The position numbers and the translations under genes are program-made. A DNA stretch of 64,000 bases, taken from contig CANGFT010000008.1 in the NCBI GenBank assembly GCA_947453205.1, positions 1-64,000 of the forward strand, read 5' to 3'. Source of the stretch: Beijerinckiaceae bacterium. GTDB lineage: Bacteria; Pseudomonadota; Alphaproteobacteria; Rhizobiales; Beijerinckiaceae. Positions 26,048 through 34,980 of the stretch are shown piece after piece. The notes beneath the pieces are model-generated. The model did not search any database. It worked only from the letters and a program-made list of their open reading frames with translations, and had not been told where the DNA came from. Every line of letters starts with the position of its first letter. Within the stretch, counting starts at the first letter, position 1.

Positions 26048-27232
26048 ATGCTGAATCCGCAGCCTGCCTCAGAGGCGCTTGCTGGCCTTGTCGTGCTCGA
26101 TCTGACTCATATGCGAGCCGGGCCTGTCTGTGTGCGTCAGCTCGCCGACTGGGGCGCCAATGTCATAAAGGTTGATCGTCCGGGCGACCCGCCAGATTTC
26201 GCTGGGCGCCAGGAAGGCGATTTCCAGAATAAACATCGCAATAAACGCAGCATCGCCATCAATATGAAAACGCAGGAGGGCCGCGCCGCCTTTCACCGGC
26301 TTGTCAAAAAGGCGGACATTGTCGTTGAGAATTTCCGCCCTGACATCAAACATCGTCTTGGCTTTGATTACGAGACTTTGCAGAAGATCAATCCCCGAAT
26401 CATCCTCAGCAGCATTTCGGCGTTCGGGCAGGACGGCCCCTATAAGGACAGGGTGGGCGTCGATCAGATCATTCAAGGCATGAGCGGCCTTATGTCAGTC
26501 AATGGCGTGCCGGGCGACGGGCCGCTGCGGGTTGGCATACCGATCGTTGACATCTGCACCGGCGTCTATGCTGCGCTTGGCATCATGACAGCTCTTTATG
26601 AGCGTGAGAAATCCGGCCAGGGCCAATGGATGCAAACCTCGTTGATCGAAAGCATGATGTTCTTTCTTGATATTCAGGCGGCGCGATATGTTGCCGACGG
26701 AATTGTCGGAAAGCAGGTCGGGAATGAGCACCCCACGGGCGTCCCGACGAACGCCTACAAGACCAGTGACGGATATATCAACGTCGCGCCCCCGCCTGCA
26801 ATGTGGGGACGCGTGTGCAAGGCGATTGGCCGCGAGGATCTGATCAAACATCCCGATTATGCAACACGCGAAGTGCGGAGAAAACGTCGTAAAGAGATCA
26901 ACAGCATCGTTCAGGACTTCACGATCCAGCACTCCACCGCCACGCTGCTGGAGATTTTTCAGCAAGCCGATGTGCCCTGCGGGCCGATCTACGATATCAA
27001 ACAAGCCTATGACGACCCTCAGGCGCAGCATCTGGGACTGACGCAAAGCGTGATCGGAGAGAGTGGAAAAGAGATTCGCCTGCCAAGACAGCCCTTCAGT
27101 CTCAGCAGGACGCCAAGCACGCTGACGCGGCGCACGCCGAAATTCGCAGAACATACCGATGAGGTGCTTGGCGAATTCGGTTTCACGCAAACTGAAATCG
27201 CAGACCTGCGCGCAAGCGCTGCGATCGAATAG
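26048..27232 (+). CDS. CaiB/BaiF (family III) CoA-transferase
   Basis: A 394-residue family III CoA-transferase, which moves CoA between carboxylic acids through an aspartyl-CoA thioester. The catalytic Asp aligns with D168 in PIVDICTG, matching Asp169 of formyl-CoA transferase. DLTHMRAGP, the KVDRPGDPP loop and ENFRPD near residue 95 are family hallmarks. AGGAGT lies just before the ATG. It would activate the acid delivered by the adjacent tctC products for the acyl-CoA dehydrogenase and crotonase encoded next to it. Confidence 0.93.
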   Translation: MLNPQPASEALAGLVVLDLTHMRAGPVCVRQLADWGANVIKVDRPGDPPDFAGRQEGDFQNKHRNKRSIAINMKTQEGRAAFHRLVKKADIVVENFRPDIKHRLGFDYETLQKINPRIILSSISAFGQDGPYKDRVGVDQIIQGMSGLMSVNGVPGDGPLRVGIPIVDICTGVYAALGIMTALYEREKSGQGQWMQTSLIESMMFFLDIQAARYVADGIVGKQVGNEHPTGVPTNAYKTSDGYINVAPPPAMWGRVCKAIGREDLIKHPDYATREVRRKRRKEINSIVQDFTIQHSTATLLEIFQQADVPCGPIYDIKQAYDDPQAQHLGLTQSVIGESGKEIRLPRQPFSLSRTPSTLTRRTPKFAEHTDEVLGEFGFTQTEIADLRASAAIE

Positions 27233-27237
27233 CCGTC

Positions 27238-28275
27238 ATGAGAACGCCAATGCGCAACGCTCTTGCAGGACTTTCATGGGCCGTCGCCTTCGTGGCGTCC
27301 CCCATCTGTGGGGCGGGGGCGCAGGAGTTCTTTTCGGGTCGGACAATCACGATCGTCGTAGGGTCCAGCGCTGCTGGGAGTTACGATCTCGCCGCACGTC
27401 TGCTCGCACGGCATATGGGACGACACATTCCCGGCGCTCCCGCGATCATTGTCCGCAATATGCCCGGCGGTGGCGGACTGACGGCTGCCGCCTATCTCTA
27501 TCATCGGGCGGCCAGGGATGGAACGGAGATTGGCGCCCTCTCGCGCACTCTGCCCATTCTGCCCCTTTTTGGCGAAGGTCGTGATCTCTTCGATCCCCTG
27601 AAATTTGGTTGGATCGGGAGCACGGTCAATGTCGTCGGCGCCGCTGTCTCATGGCGCTCGTCTCCTGTGAAGACGATTTACGACGTCATGCAGCGGGAGT
27701 TGATCATTGGCGGGACTGGTCCAGGTTCTCAGGCGAATGTCTATCCCTCCGCCATGAACCATATTCTCGGCGCCCGGTTTCGAATTGTCTCCGGTTATCC
27801 CGGCAGCGCCGAGGTCATTATGGCCATGGAGCGCGGCGAGGTCGAAGGCTTCGGGTCGTGGAGCTGGTCCGCCATGGAGAAGGGCGGCTATTTAAAAGCT
27901 CAGAAGCTCAATGTTCTCGTTCAACTTGGTCTCAAGAAACACCCTGACCATATGGATGTGCCTCTGGTTCTTGATCTTGCAACCAGCAAGATGGATCGGG
28001 ACGCCCTGGAGCTTATCTTCGCTCCGCAGACCTTTGCACGTCCCATCGCTGCGCCACCGGGAATTCCGATCGCCACGCTTGAAACACTGAGGGCCGCTTT
28101 CGCCGCCTCCCTGGTTGATCCGGAGTTGCTTGAGGAAGCTGATCGCCTCAAGATTGAAATCGAGTTGGTCTCGGGCGTTGAGCTCGAAAGACTGATCCAA
28201 CGTCTCTACAGCGCGTCTTCAGATGTGATTCAACGCGCAAGCCAGGCAGTCGGTGGAGCCTTGAAGGCTGATTGA
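27238..28275 (+). CDS. TctC/Bug-family periplasmic substrate-binding protein
   Basis: A 345-residue protein placed mid-operon, five bases after the CoA-transferase. The signal peptide ends in AGAQ. The ligand loop is AGSYDLAAR, with IPGAPAI, RNMPGGGGL and LYHRAARDG. The C-terminus is slightly extended. An ATG at 27250 could also serve as start. Confidence 0.9.
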   Translation: MRTPMRNALAGLSWAVAFVASPICGAGAQEFFSGRTITIVVGSSAAGSYDLAARLLARHMGRHIPGAPAIIVRNMPGGGGLTAAAYLYHRAARDGTEIGALSRTLPILPLFGEGRDLFDPLKFGWIGSTVNVVGAAVSWRSSPVKTIYDVMQRELIIGGTGPGSQANVYPSAMNHILGARFRIVSGYPGSAEVIMAMERGEVEGFGSWSWSAMEKGGYLKAQKLNVLVQLGLKKHPDHMDVPLVLDLATSKMDRDALELIFAPQTFARPIAAPPGIPIATLETLRAAFAASLVDPELLEEADRLKIEIELVSGVELERLIQRLYSASSDVIQRASQAVGGALKAD

Positions 28276-28327
28276 CCGGGACGACGCCTCGTCCTCACCA
28301 AACCAACCAAATGAAAGCGTCCGCACA

Positions 28328-29161
28328 ATGGCTGTATCGCAGACAACGGGTTCTAAAGGAAGTTTCGTCGAGCTCGAAACCGATCAGATGATCGGTGAAA
28401 AACGCGATGGCGTAGGCTGGATAACCTTCAACAACCCGGCGCGCAGGAACGCCGTGAATCTTGCGATGCGGATCGCATTGATCAAAATACTAAAGCAATT
28501 CGAAAGTGACCCAGAGATTCGGGTCATGGTTCTGCGAGGCGCCGGCGATAAGGCTTTCGTATCGGGTTCTGACATATCAGAATTCAAGGACAAACGAGCG
28601 ACGCCAGAACAGGCGCAGGAATATCAGAAGATTGGAACAGAGCTCGATCTTAGTTTCGAGGCGACCAGCAAGCCGCTCATCGCCATGATTCAGGGCATGT
28701 GCCTCGGCAATGGGCTTGGCACGGCCCTCAAGTGCGATTTGCGGATAGCATCTGATGACGCACTCTTTGGCATTCCTGCTGCACGACTGGGGCTTGTCTA
28801 TAATTTTCCCGGCGTCAAACGAGTGGTCGACCTTGTCGGCCCATCCCGGACGATGGAGATGATCTTCACCGCGCGGCGCTTCACCGCCCAGGAAGCAAAG
28901 GATATTGGGCTCATCAATGAGGTCGTGCCATTCGCCATGCTTGAGACGCGCGTTCGGGAGATCTGTGCGCTCATCGCTGAAAATGCGCCAATAAGCGTCA
29001 AAGCCGGCAAGCTGATGGTCAAGGAGGCCATGAAGGAGGTGGCGGACCAGAACATGGCGCTGTGTGAAAGCCTCATCAAGGATGGCTTTGCAAGTGAAGA
29101 TTTCCGTGAAGGACGGACCGCGTTCATGGAAAAACGCAAGCCGGTCTTCAGGGGCCGGTGA
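28328..29161 (+). CDS. Enoyl-CoA hydratase/isomerase-fold protein lacking both catalytic Glu
   Basis: A 277-residue crotonase-fold protein. The oxyanion-hole segments are present: AFVSGSDISEF and the GNGLGTALKCDLRIA stretch. The two glutamates of enoyl-CoA hydratase are missing: position 144 of rat ECH aligns with Gly131 and position 164 with Ala151 (FGIPAARLG). Hydration is therefore unlikely; other crotonase chemistry such as decarboxylation, dehalogenation or thioester hydrolysis fits better. An N-terminal extension of about 20 residues precedes the core. It sits between a tctC and a dienelactone-hydrolase-like gene. Confidence 0.87.
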   Translation: MAVSQTTGSKGSFVELETDQMIGEKRDGVGWITFNNPARRNAVNLAMRIALIKILKQFESDPEIRVMVLRGAGDKAFVSGSDISEFKDKRATPEQAQEYQKIGTELDLSFEATSKPLIAMIQGMCLGNGLGTALKCDLRIASDDALFGIPAARLGLVYNFPGVKRVVDLVGPSRTMEMIFTARRFTAQEAKDIGLINEVVPFAMLETRVREICALIAENAPISVKAGKLMVKEAMKEVADQNMALCESLIKDGFASEDFREGRTAFMEKRKPVFRGR

Positions 29162-29189
29162 AAAGCGAGAGCGCCTTGATGAGCGCCAA

Positions 29190-29894
29190 ATGGTGGAGGC
29201 TCCATTGAAGACAGAAGATAAATCCGATTCCTCGCAGCTCGTGCGCCTGACCGCCGCTGACGGGCATATTTTTTCAGCCTATGTCGCGAAGCCCAACAGT
29301 CCCCCTAAAGCCGCCATCGTCGTTTGCCAGGACGCCTATGGGGTTGGAGATTACATAAAATCAGTATGTCGTCATTATGCAGGGCTTGGCTATGTGGCCA
29401 TCGCGCCTTTCTTCTATGACCGGCAGCAGCGGGACGCGCTGTTTGATCATTCACTGAATGGTCGTCAGGCTGCGGGGGGCTTGCGCAAGGGACTGTCGTG
29501 GGAGCAGGTCGTGACGGATGCCGAAGCGGCGATGGCTGCGGTCGCAGACGCTGGAAAGATTGGCGTTCTCGGATTTTGCGTCGGCGGCTCCATGGCGTGG
29601 CGCTGCGCGAACCGCCTGCCGTTCCACGCAGCGAGTTGTTATTATGGAAAGGACATCGTCGATTGGCTGGATGAGCCGCCGCATTGTCCAACAGAGCTGC
29701 ATTTTGGCGAACAGGACCACCTCATCCCCATTGCTGATATCGAAACCGTGAGGGTGAGGTGTTCAGGAATGGACTTCTTCACCTATGAGGCCGGGCATGG
29801 ATTTGACGGTGTCGGCAAGGGCTATAGCGAATCCGCCTCTCTAACCGCGCGTCAACGCACCCTAGCGTTTTTTGACCGTCATCTCGCCTCATGA
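29190..29894 (+). CDS. Dienelactone hydrolase family protein
   Basis: A 234-residue alpha/beta hydrolase of the dienelactone hydrolase family. The nucleophile is Cys130 in GFCVGG, as in true dienelactone hydrolases, the acidic residue is in EQDHLIP and the His in AGHGF. This enzyme class opens lactones such as those from ortho-cleavage of (chloro)catechols. An ATG at 29190 is used; a TTG at 29205 with GGAGG five bases upstream is a strong alternative. It overlaps the possible 29891 start of the next SDR. Confidence 0.88.
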   Translation: MVEAPLKTEDKSDSSQLVRLTAADGHIFSAYVAKPNSPPKAAIVVCQDAYGVGDYIKSVCRHYAGLGYVAIAPFFYDRQQRDALFDHSLNGRQAAGGLRKGLSWEQVVTDAEAAMAAVADAGKIGVLGFCVGGSMAWRCANRLPFHAASCYYGKDIVDWLDEPPHCPTELHFGEQDHLIPIADIETVRVRCSGMDFFTYEAGHGFDGVGKGYSESASLTARQRTLAFFDRHLAS

Positions 29895-29935
29895 GTGCGA
29901 CATCAGCAGCAAGATGGATGGGAGGGAACAGCAGG

Positions 29936-30715
29936 ATGACTCGGGATTTGAAGGGTAAGTCGGTTCTTATCACGGGCGCTTCGCGCGGGATCGGCGCCGC
30001 CATAGCCATCGCCATGGCTCAGGCGGGTTGCCGCCTGCACCTTGCAGCAAGGGACTCAAAAAGACTTGAAGCAAACGCGGCGACGCTTTTACGCGATCAT
30101 GGAGCCGAAGCCCATATTCACGCTGTGGATTTGTCGGTGAGGAGTGAAGTGGCTCGGCTTGGCGCAGCGTGCGGAGATGTTGACATACTCGTGAACAACG
30201 CCGGCGACATTCCACTTGGCGGCCTGGAGGATCTTGATCCCGAGACGTGGCGCAATGCCTGGGATCTCAAGGTCTATGGTTATGTCGATCTGTCCCGGAT
30301 GATTTATCCAAATATGTGCAAACGTCGGAATGGCGTCATCATCAATATCGTGGGCGCTGCAGGCAAACGCGCCAACTATAATTATATCGCCGGCTGCATG
30401 GCGAATGCAGCGCTCGACATGTTTACGCAATGCCTTGGCGGGGAGAGCATGCGCCATGGGGTCAGGGTGGTTTCGGTAGATCCCGGACCTACGAATTCTG
30501 ATCGACATCTCGCCCATGTCAAACAGAGGGCTAAACGGCAGTTGGGCGACGAAAGCCTTTGGCCCCAGCTTCAGGCGAAATTCCCCGCTGGCAGGGCGGC
30601 GTATGTGGAAGAGGTGGCGAATGTCGTCACCTTTCTGGCTTCAGGCGCAGCCTCCTATATCAGCGGTACATCAATAAGGGTTGACGGCGGAATTTCCGCG
30701 TCCCGCAGTTCCTGA
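29936..30715 (+). CDS. SDR-family protein with altered active site (YxxxC), paralog of the gene at 24079
   Basis: A 259-residue SDR closely similar to the one at 24079: same NNAGDIP-GG segment, YIAGCMANAAL active site with Cys for the catalytic Lys, and PGPTNSDRH. Cofactor motif ITGASRGIG is intact. GGGAGGG lies eight bases before the ATG at 29936; an ATG at 29891 overlapping the hydrolase stop is also open. Both paralogs neighbour a tctC, one after it and one before it, so the pair looks like a duplicated cassette. Confidence 0.86.
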   Translation: MTRDLKGKSVLITGASRGIGAAIAIAMAQAGCRLHLAARDSKRLEANAATLLRDHGAEAHIHAVDLSVRSEVARLGAACGDVDILVNNAGDIPLGGLEDLDPETWRNAWDLKVYGYVDLSRMIYPNMCKRRNGVIINIVGAAGKRANYNYIAGCMANAALDMFTQCLGGESMRHGVRVVSVDPGPTNSDRHLAHVKQRAKRQLGDESLWPQLQAKFPAGRAAYVEEVANVVTFLASGAASYISGTSIRVDGGISASRSS

Positions 30716-30742
30716 CTTCGCGCATCAACAAAAGGGGGAAGC

Positions 30743-31780
30743 ATGATCGTGGCTCTCAATGGCGTTGCAATGATTTCGCAAATATCCATTTGCCTTTTGT
30801 TTCTTTTCATCTCGGGCTCTCTTGCTCATGCGCAAACCAATTCCGGTTTTTACACTGGGGGAAAAATCAATGTTGTGATCGGCCTTGGCGCTGGCGGCGC
30901 CTATGATGTCCATGCAAGGCTTCTCTCAAGGCATATGGGGAAACATATCGAGGGGAACCCTGTTCTTGTGGCCCAGAACATGACCGGTGCTGGCGGTCTC
31001 GTGATGGCGAACTGGCTTTACAATGTGGCCCCAAAAGATGGATCAACCTTTGGGGCAGTCGCCAACACAATGCCCGCCTTGCAGGTTGTGGGTGGAAAGG
31101 GCGTTCAGTTTGACGCCAGAAAATTCTCCTGGCTTGGCGCTGTCACGCCGAGCATCCAGACCATCGGGGCCTGGCGGGAGCGGGGTGTGTTGACGATTGA
31201 AGAAGCCCAGAAGACGGAAGTGGTCGTCGCCGCCTCAAGCCCTGGCGCCATCGCATATGCGTTCCCAAAGCTTCTCAACGAATTTATTGGCACGCGCTTC
31301 AAGATCATCACGGGCTATCAGGGGGTGACGCAAATGAGCCTCGCCATGGAGCGCAGAGAGGTGGATGCGCATGCCAATACATGGTCGGGATGGAAGACGT
31401 CCAACCGGGAATGGCTTGAGCAGGGAAAAATCGTGATCCTCGCGCAGATAAATCCGAAGGCCGTTGATCTCCCCGGGGTTCCCGCGGTCGAAGACATGGT
31501 GAAAGGGGAAGATGAGCGTAAGATCGTGAATTTCGTCGTCTCTGGCAATCGCCTGGGACGACCCTTCGCGACACCCCCGGGCGTGCCTGCCGACAGGGTG
31601 GCCATTTTGCGCAGCGCATTCGCAGCCACCATGAACGATCCAGAATTCTTGCAGGACGCGAATCGTCTTAATGTGGACGTGGCGCCGGTGCTTGGCGTCG
31701 ACATTCAGCGTTTCGTCGACATCACGACATCAATCGATCTTCGACTGGCGGAGCGCGCAAAGCCCTTTTTGGCTGATTAG
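30743..31780 (+). CDS. TctC/Bug-family periplasmic substrate-binding protein
   Basis: A 345-residue protein that closes the 23-32 kb run. The signal peptide ends in AHAQ. Motifs: GGAYDVHAR, IEGNPVL, QNMTGAGGL and LYNVAPKDG. It shares the ligand-loop style, the LQVVGG-KGVQ segment and the TWS/SWS motif with the gene at 23016, so these two are likely a duplicated pair with similar ligands. AAAGGGGGAA precedes the ATG. Confidence 0.9.
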   Translation: MIVALNGVAMISQISICLLFLFISGSLAHAQTNSGFYTGGKINVVIGLGAGGAYDVHARLLSRHMGKHIEGNPVLVAQNMTGAGGLVMANWLYNVAPKDGSTFGAVANTMPALQVVGGKGVQFDARKFSWLGAVTPSIQTIGAWRERGVLTIEEAQKTEVVVAASSPGAIAYAFPKLLNEFIGTRFKIITGYQGVTQMSLAMERREVDAHANTWSGWKTSNREWLEQGKIVILAQINPKAVDLPGVPAVEDMVKGEDERKIVNFVVSGNRLGRPFATPPGVPADRVAILRSAFAATMNDPEFLQDANRLNVDVAPVLGVDIQRFVDITTSIDLRLAERAKPFLAD

Positions 31781-32065
31781 TAGGTCTTGACTTTCTATTT
31801 CAGGCTGTCGCCAAAGAAGTTCCGGGCGCCCTTTAAGGTCGCATCATGCCTGGGCAGTGATGAATCAGGATCGCGCGTTTTATTGCGGCGCCCATGCGGA
31901 TTGAGTCTTGGGACGTTCGCGCGTCCTCATTCCATCCTCGTGTTCGCTGCAGGCTAAAGGCAGAGGAAAGGGCGTCACTGCGGTAGAGACGATCCCTTGA
32001 CGGCCACTTCCAGAAGTCTGAAACTCGGTTCAACGAGGGCCGTAAGGTCGGGGAGGATCATATTG

Positions 32066-32869
32066 ATGGACAGGAAACTGCTGAATGGCCGCGTTGCGGT
32101 TGTGGCTGGCGGCGGCGGCGAGATCGGGGGCGCAATCGCCATGCGCTTCGCGTCTGAGGGAGCGTCGGTGGCCGTCTGCGATATCTCGCTTGAGAAAGCG
32201 GAGGCTGTCGCACAGGCCATCCGGCAGGCAGGCGGCGCAGCGATCGCCGTTCAGGTGGATGTCTCGAAAGAAGCAGACTGCGAGAACGCATCGCGTGTCG
32301 CGGTCGAGGCCTTCGGCAAGATCACAACTCTGGTCAACGCATCAGCGACGGCGTCTCCTGACGGCAATGTCGAGACGCTGTCCACCGCCGCCTGGCGTGA
32401 AGCCATAGATGTCAATTTCACCGGCGTTTTCCTGATGTGCAAACATACAATGGGGCACATCAGGGCCGCTGGCGGAGGCGTGGTTGTGAACATCGCTTCA
32501 AGTCATGGACATTTCGGGCTGCCCGGCCGTTCTGCCTATTGCTCGACAAAAGCCGGGTTGATGCATTTCACGCGTGTGCTCGCGATTGACTACGGCCCCC
32601 ATAACATTCGAGCCAACACGATCTCGCCTGGCCCCATTGACACGGCCCGGTCGCTGCGCAGGTTCGGCACACGCGAAAATTCCAACCGGGTCCGCGGCGT
32701 CGGCCAGGTGCTGGGGCGCACGGGCACGGTCGAGGAAGTGGCTTCGGTCGCTGCATTCCTCGCTTCTGACGAAGCCTCCTTCGTCACGGGCACGGACATT
32801 CGTGTCGATGGCGGGCAGACCGCGTTCAAGGGAACCGCGCTGGCCGACATCCATCAAGGCGCTTTATGA
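32066..32869 (+). CDS. Short-chain dehydrogenase/reductase
   Basis: A 267-residue SDR with full catalytic set: cofactor motif GGGGEIGG, NASAT, Ser in NIASSHG, Tyr-Lys in AYCSTKAG, and PGPIDTAR. The C-terminal DGG end is followed by a 16-residue tail. GGGGAGG nine bases before the ATG at 32066 fixes the start. A 285-base gap with no visible gene precedes it, so it may begin a new operon that runs to 38384. Confidence 0.88.
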   Translation: MDRKLLNGRVAVVAGGGGEIGGAIAMRFASEGASVAVCDISLEKAEAVAQAIRQAGGAAIAVQVDVSKEADCENASRVAVEAFGKITTLVNASATASPDGNVETLSTAAWREAIDVNFTGVFLMCKHTMGHIRAAGGGVVVNIASSHGHFGLPGRSAYCSTKAGLMHFTRVLAIDYGPHNIRANTISPGPIDTARSLRRFGTRENSNRVRGVGQVLGRTGTVEEVASVAAFLASDEASFVTGTDIRVDGGQTAFKGTALADIHQGAL

Positions 32870-32958
32870 TAAGACACGTTGACAAACTTGGAGCCCCAAG
32901 GCCCGGGGTTCGATGAGGCAGTGGAATCAGTCGTCGATATGACGCTCTGGGGGAAGTC

Positions 32959-33987
32959 ATGAACGCAAAAGCGATTGGTCTTTTCGCCCTCGTGGCGCTC
33001 GCAGCAACATCCGGCGCTCAGGCGCAAACTGTGGAGCAGTTTTACGCGGGCAAGACGATCAACTTCATCGTGCCCTTCTCAAGCGGTGGTTACTATGACT
33101 CGGGCGCGCGTCTGTTTGCGCGCCACATGGGCCAATATATCCCGGGCAAACCAAGCATCGTCGTGCAGAATCAGCCTTCGGCTGGCGGCATCGGTCTCGC
33201 CAATCGATTTGGCGTCAGCGATGGTGACGGCTTAACAATCGGAACCCTGCAGAGAGGCCTGCCGCAGCTTGCGCTGACTGGCGATCCCACAGTGCGCTTC
33301 GATCCGCTCAAGATCACATGGATCGGCTCCATGTCAGCCTATGCGACGGATTCCTATATCCTCGCCATCAATGCGTCGCATCCCGTAAAGAGGATCGAGG
33401 ATCTCAGGGAAGGCGTGAAGCTGCGCATCGGCTCCAACCGATCCGGATCCACCAATCTGACCATCGCGATTGTCGCACAGCATGCGCTGGGGCTTAAATA
33501 CGAGATCGTCCGCGGCTATCCCGGCGCCGCCGACATCAACCTTGCCCAACAGCGTAACGAAGTGGACGGGCAGTTTGCCGACGTCAGCTTCTTCGCCAAC
33601 AATATGCGAGACATCTGGGAAAAAGGCGGGCTTACGCCTTTGCTTCAGACCGGGCGCAGCACGCGCCTGCCCTCTTTGCCGGATGTGCCGCTTGCGCGCG
33701 AGCTGAGCAAAACGCCGGAGATGCGGGCCCTGCTTGAATTCGCCGAAATGCCCTTCGAAATGGCGCTGCCTGTCGCGGCGCCTGCCAATATCCCCAGGGA
33801 TCGCGCGGCTGCCCTCAAGAAGGCCTTTGAAGAGGCGGCGAGAGATCCAGCGCTGCTTGCGGATGCCCAGAAAATGAATTTCGTGATTGACCCGATCACG
33901 GGTGACGAGGTGCTGGCGGTCATTCAGCGCGCTGCGAAGACGCCGCGCCATGTCATCGACCTCTACAAAAAACTCATCGAAGAATGA
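32959..33987 (+). CDS. TctC/Bug-family periplasmic substrate-binding protein
   Basis: A 342-residue protein, the most divergent of the ten. The signal peptide ends in SGAQAQ. The ligand loop is SGGYYDSGAR, then IPGKPSI, QNQPSAGGI; the usual LYNxAPxDG stretch is replaced by RFGVSDGDG. It follows an SDR by 89 bases and precedes a hydrolase. GGGGGAAG stands before the ATG. Confidence 0.88.
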   Translation: MNAKAIGLFALVALAATSGAQAQTVEQFYAGKTINFIVPFSSGGYYDSGARLFARHMGQYIPGKPSIVVQNQPSAGGIGLANRFGVSDGDGLTIGTLQRGLPQLALTGDPTVRFDPLKITWIGSMSAYATDSYILAINASHPVKRIEDLREGVKLRIGSNRSGSTNLTIAIVAQHALGLKYEIVRGYPGAADINLAQQRNEVDGQFADVSFFANNMRDIWEKGGLTPLLQTGRSTRLPSLPDVPLARELSKTPEMRALLEFAEMPFEMALPVAAPANIPRDRAAALKKAFEEAARDPALLADAQKMNFVIDPITGDEVLAVIQRAAKTPRHVIDLYKKLIEE

Positions 33988-34089
33988 GGCTTGAGCGGGG
34001 CAGGGCCCTGTCCCGCTTGCAAGCGAAGGTTGAATGCTGCAATTTGTCATCAGCGTCCTGGCGCAAGTTTAAAATCAGGCGGGGAAACG

Positions 34090-34959
34090 ATGAACGAGCA
34101 GAAGCTGACATTTCCGTCAGATGGCCTGAACCTGTCGGCGATTCTGTCTTTTCCGGACGAATTCGATCCCGCACGGGAATATCCCGCCATGATGGTCCTG
34201 CATGGATTTGGCAGCAACAAGGATTCGGTGCGCTGTTCTGATCCCTGCCGCTTCCTGAACCGGCTGGGCTATGTCGCCCTGCGTTTCGACATGCGGGGGT
34301 GCGGGGAAAGCGAGGGCGAGCCGCAACATGTGCTCTGCCTCGATCAGGTCTCCGACACACGCAACGCCATCACTTTCCTGTCCGCCCATCCCAATGTCGA
34401 CGCCTCGCGCATTGGCTGCATGGGGTCAAGCTTTGGCGGCGCTGTGACCATCTATACGGCGGGCGTCGACACGCGTCTTGCAGCGGCGATTTCCGTCGGC
34501 GGGTGGGGCGACGGGGTCAGCAAATTCCGCAAACAGCACCCGACGCCGGAAGCCTGGGATCGTTTCATCGCCATGCTGGAGGAAGGGAAGCGGCATCGCC
34601 TTCAAACGGGAAAGCCGCTCATGGTCCCGCGCTTCGACATCGTGCCCATTCCCGAGGGCCTGAGGCACAAGGTCAATCGCGGCTCCCATCAGATGTTCAC
34701 GGCCGAGACTGCGCAGAGCATGTATGATTTCCGCGCCATCGACGTCGTTGCAAAGATCGCGCCTCGCCCGTTGCTTCTCTTGCATCCGGCGGTCGATTCC
34801 GTCACGCCGACCGAGCAGTCGATCGAGCTTTTCAAGCACGCTGGACAGCCAACGGAACTTCACCTCTTCGCGGGGATGGACCACTTCCTCCTGGGTGATA
34901 AGGAAACGGCAGCGGAAAACCTTCTGCGTGACTGGCTGTCGCGCTTCTTCCCGGCCTGA
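34090..34959 (+). CDS. Alpha/beta hydrolase
   Basis: A 289-residue serine hydrolase. HGFGSNK forms the oxyanion region, DMRGCGESEGE follows, the nucleophile is Ser in GSSFGG, an Asp lies in HPAVDSVTPTE, and His in GMDHFLLG. It resembles dipeptidyl-peptidase-like/esterase hydrolases of the X-Pro or FrsA-like type. GGGGAAACG precedes the ATG at 34090. It is encoded between a tctC and two NMT1-like binding proteins, likely in the same operon. Confidence 0.87.
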   Translation: MNEQKLTFPSDGLNLSAILSFPDEFDPAREYPAMMVLHGFGSNKDSVRCSDPCRFLNRLGYVALRFDMRGCGESEGEPQHVLCLDQVSDTRNAITFLSAHPNVDASRIGCMGSSFGGAVTIYTAGVDTRLAAAISVGGWGDGVSKFRKQHPTPEAWDRFIAMLEEGKRHRLQTGKPLMVPRFDIVPIPEGLRHKVNRGSHQMFTAETAQSMYDFRAIDVVAKIAPRPLLLLHPAVDSVTPTEQSIELFKHAGQPTELHLFAGMDHFLLGDKETAAENLLRDWLSRFFPA

Positions 34960-34980
34960 TCCTGTTTGCTGGAGCGTTCC

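Noticed and set aside
31781-32065. Gap between tctC and SDR
   Set aside because: No frame with ribosome site or domain was found; a promoter for the next gene is the most that can be said.
32885-32925. tRNA-like GGTTCGATGAGG text
   Set aside because: It lacks an acceptor stem and anticodon arm; only the T-loop letters are similar.
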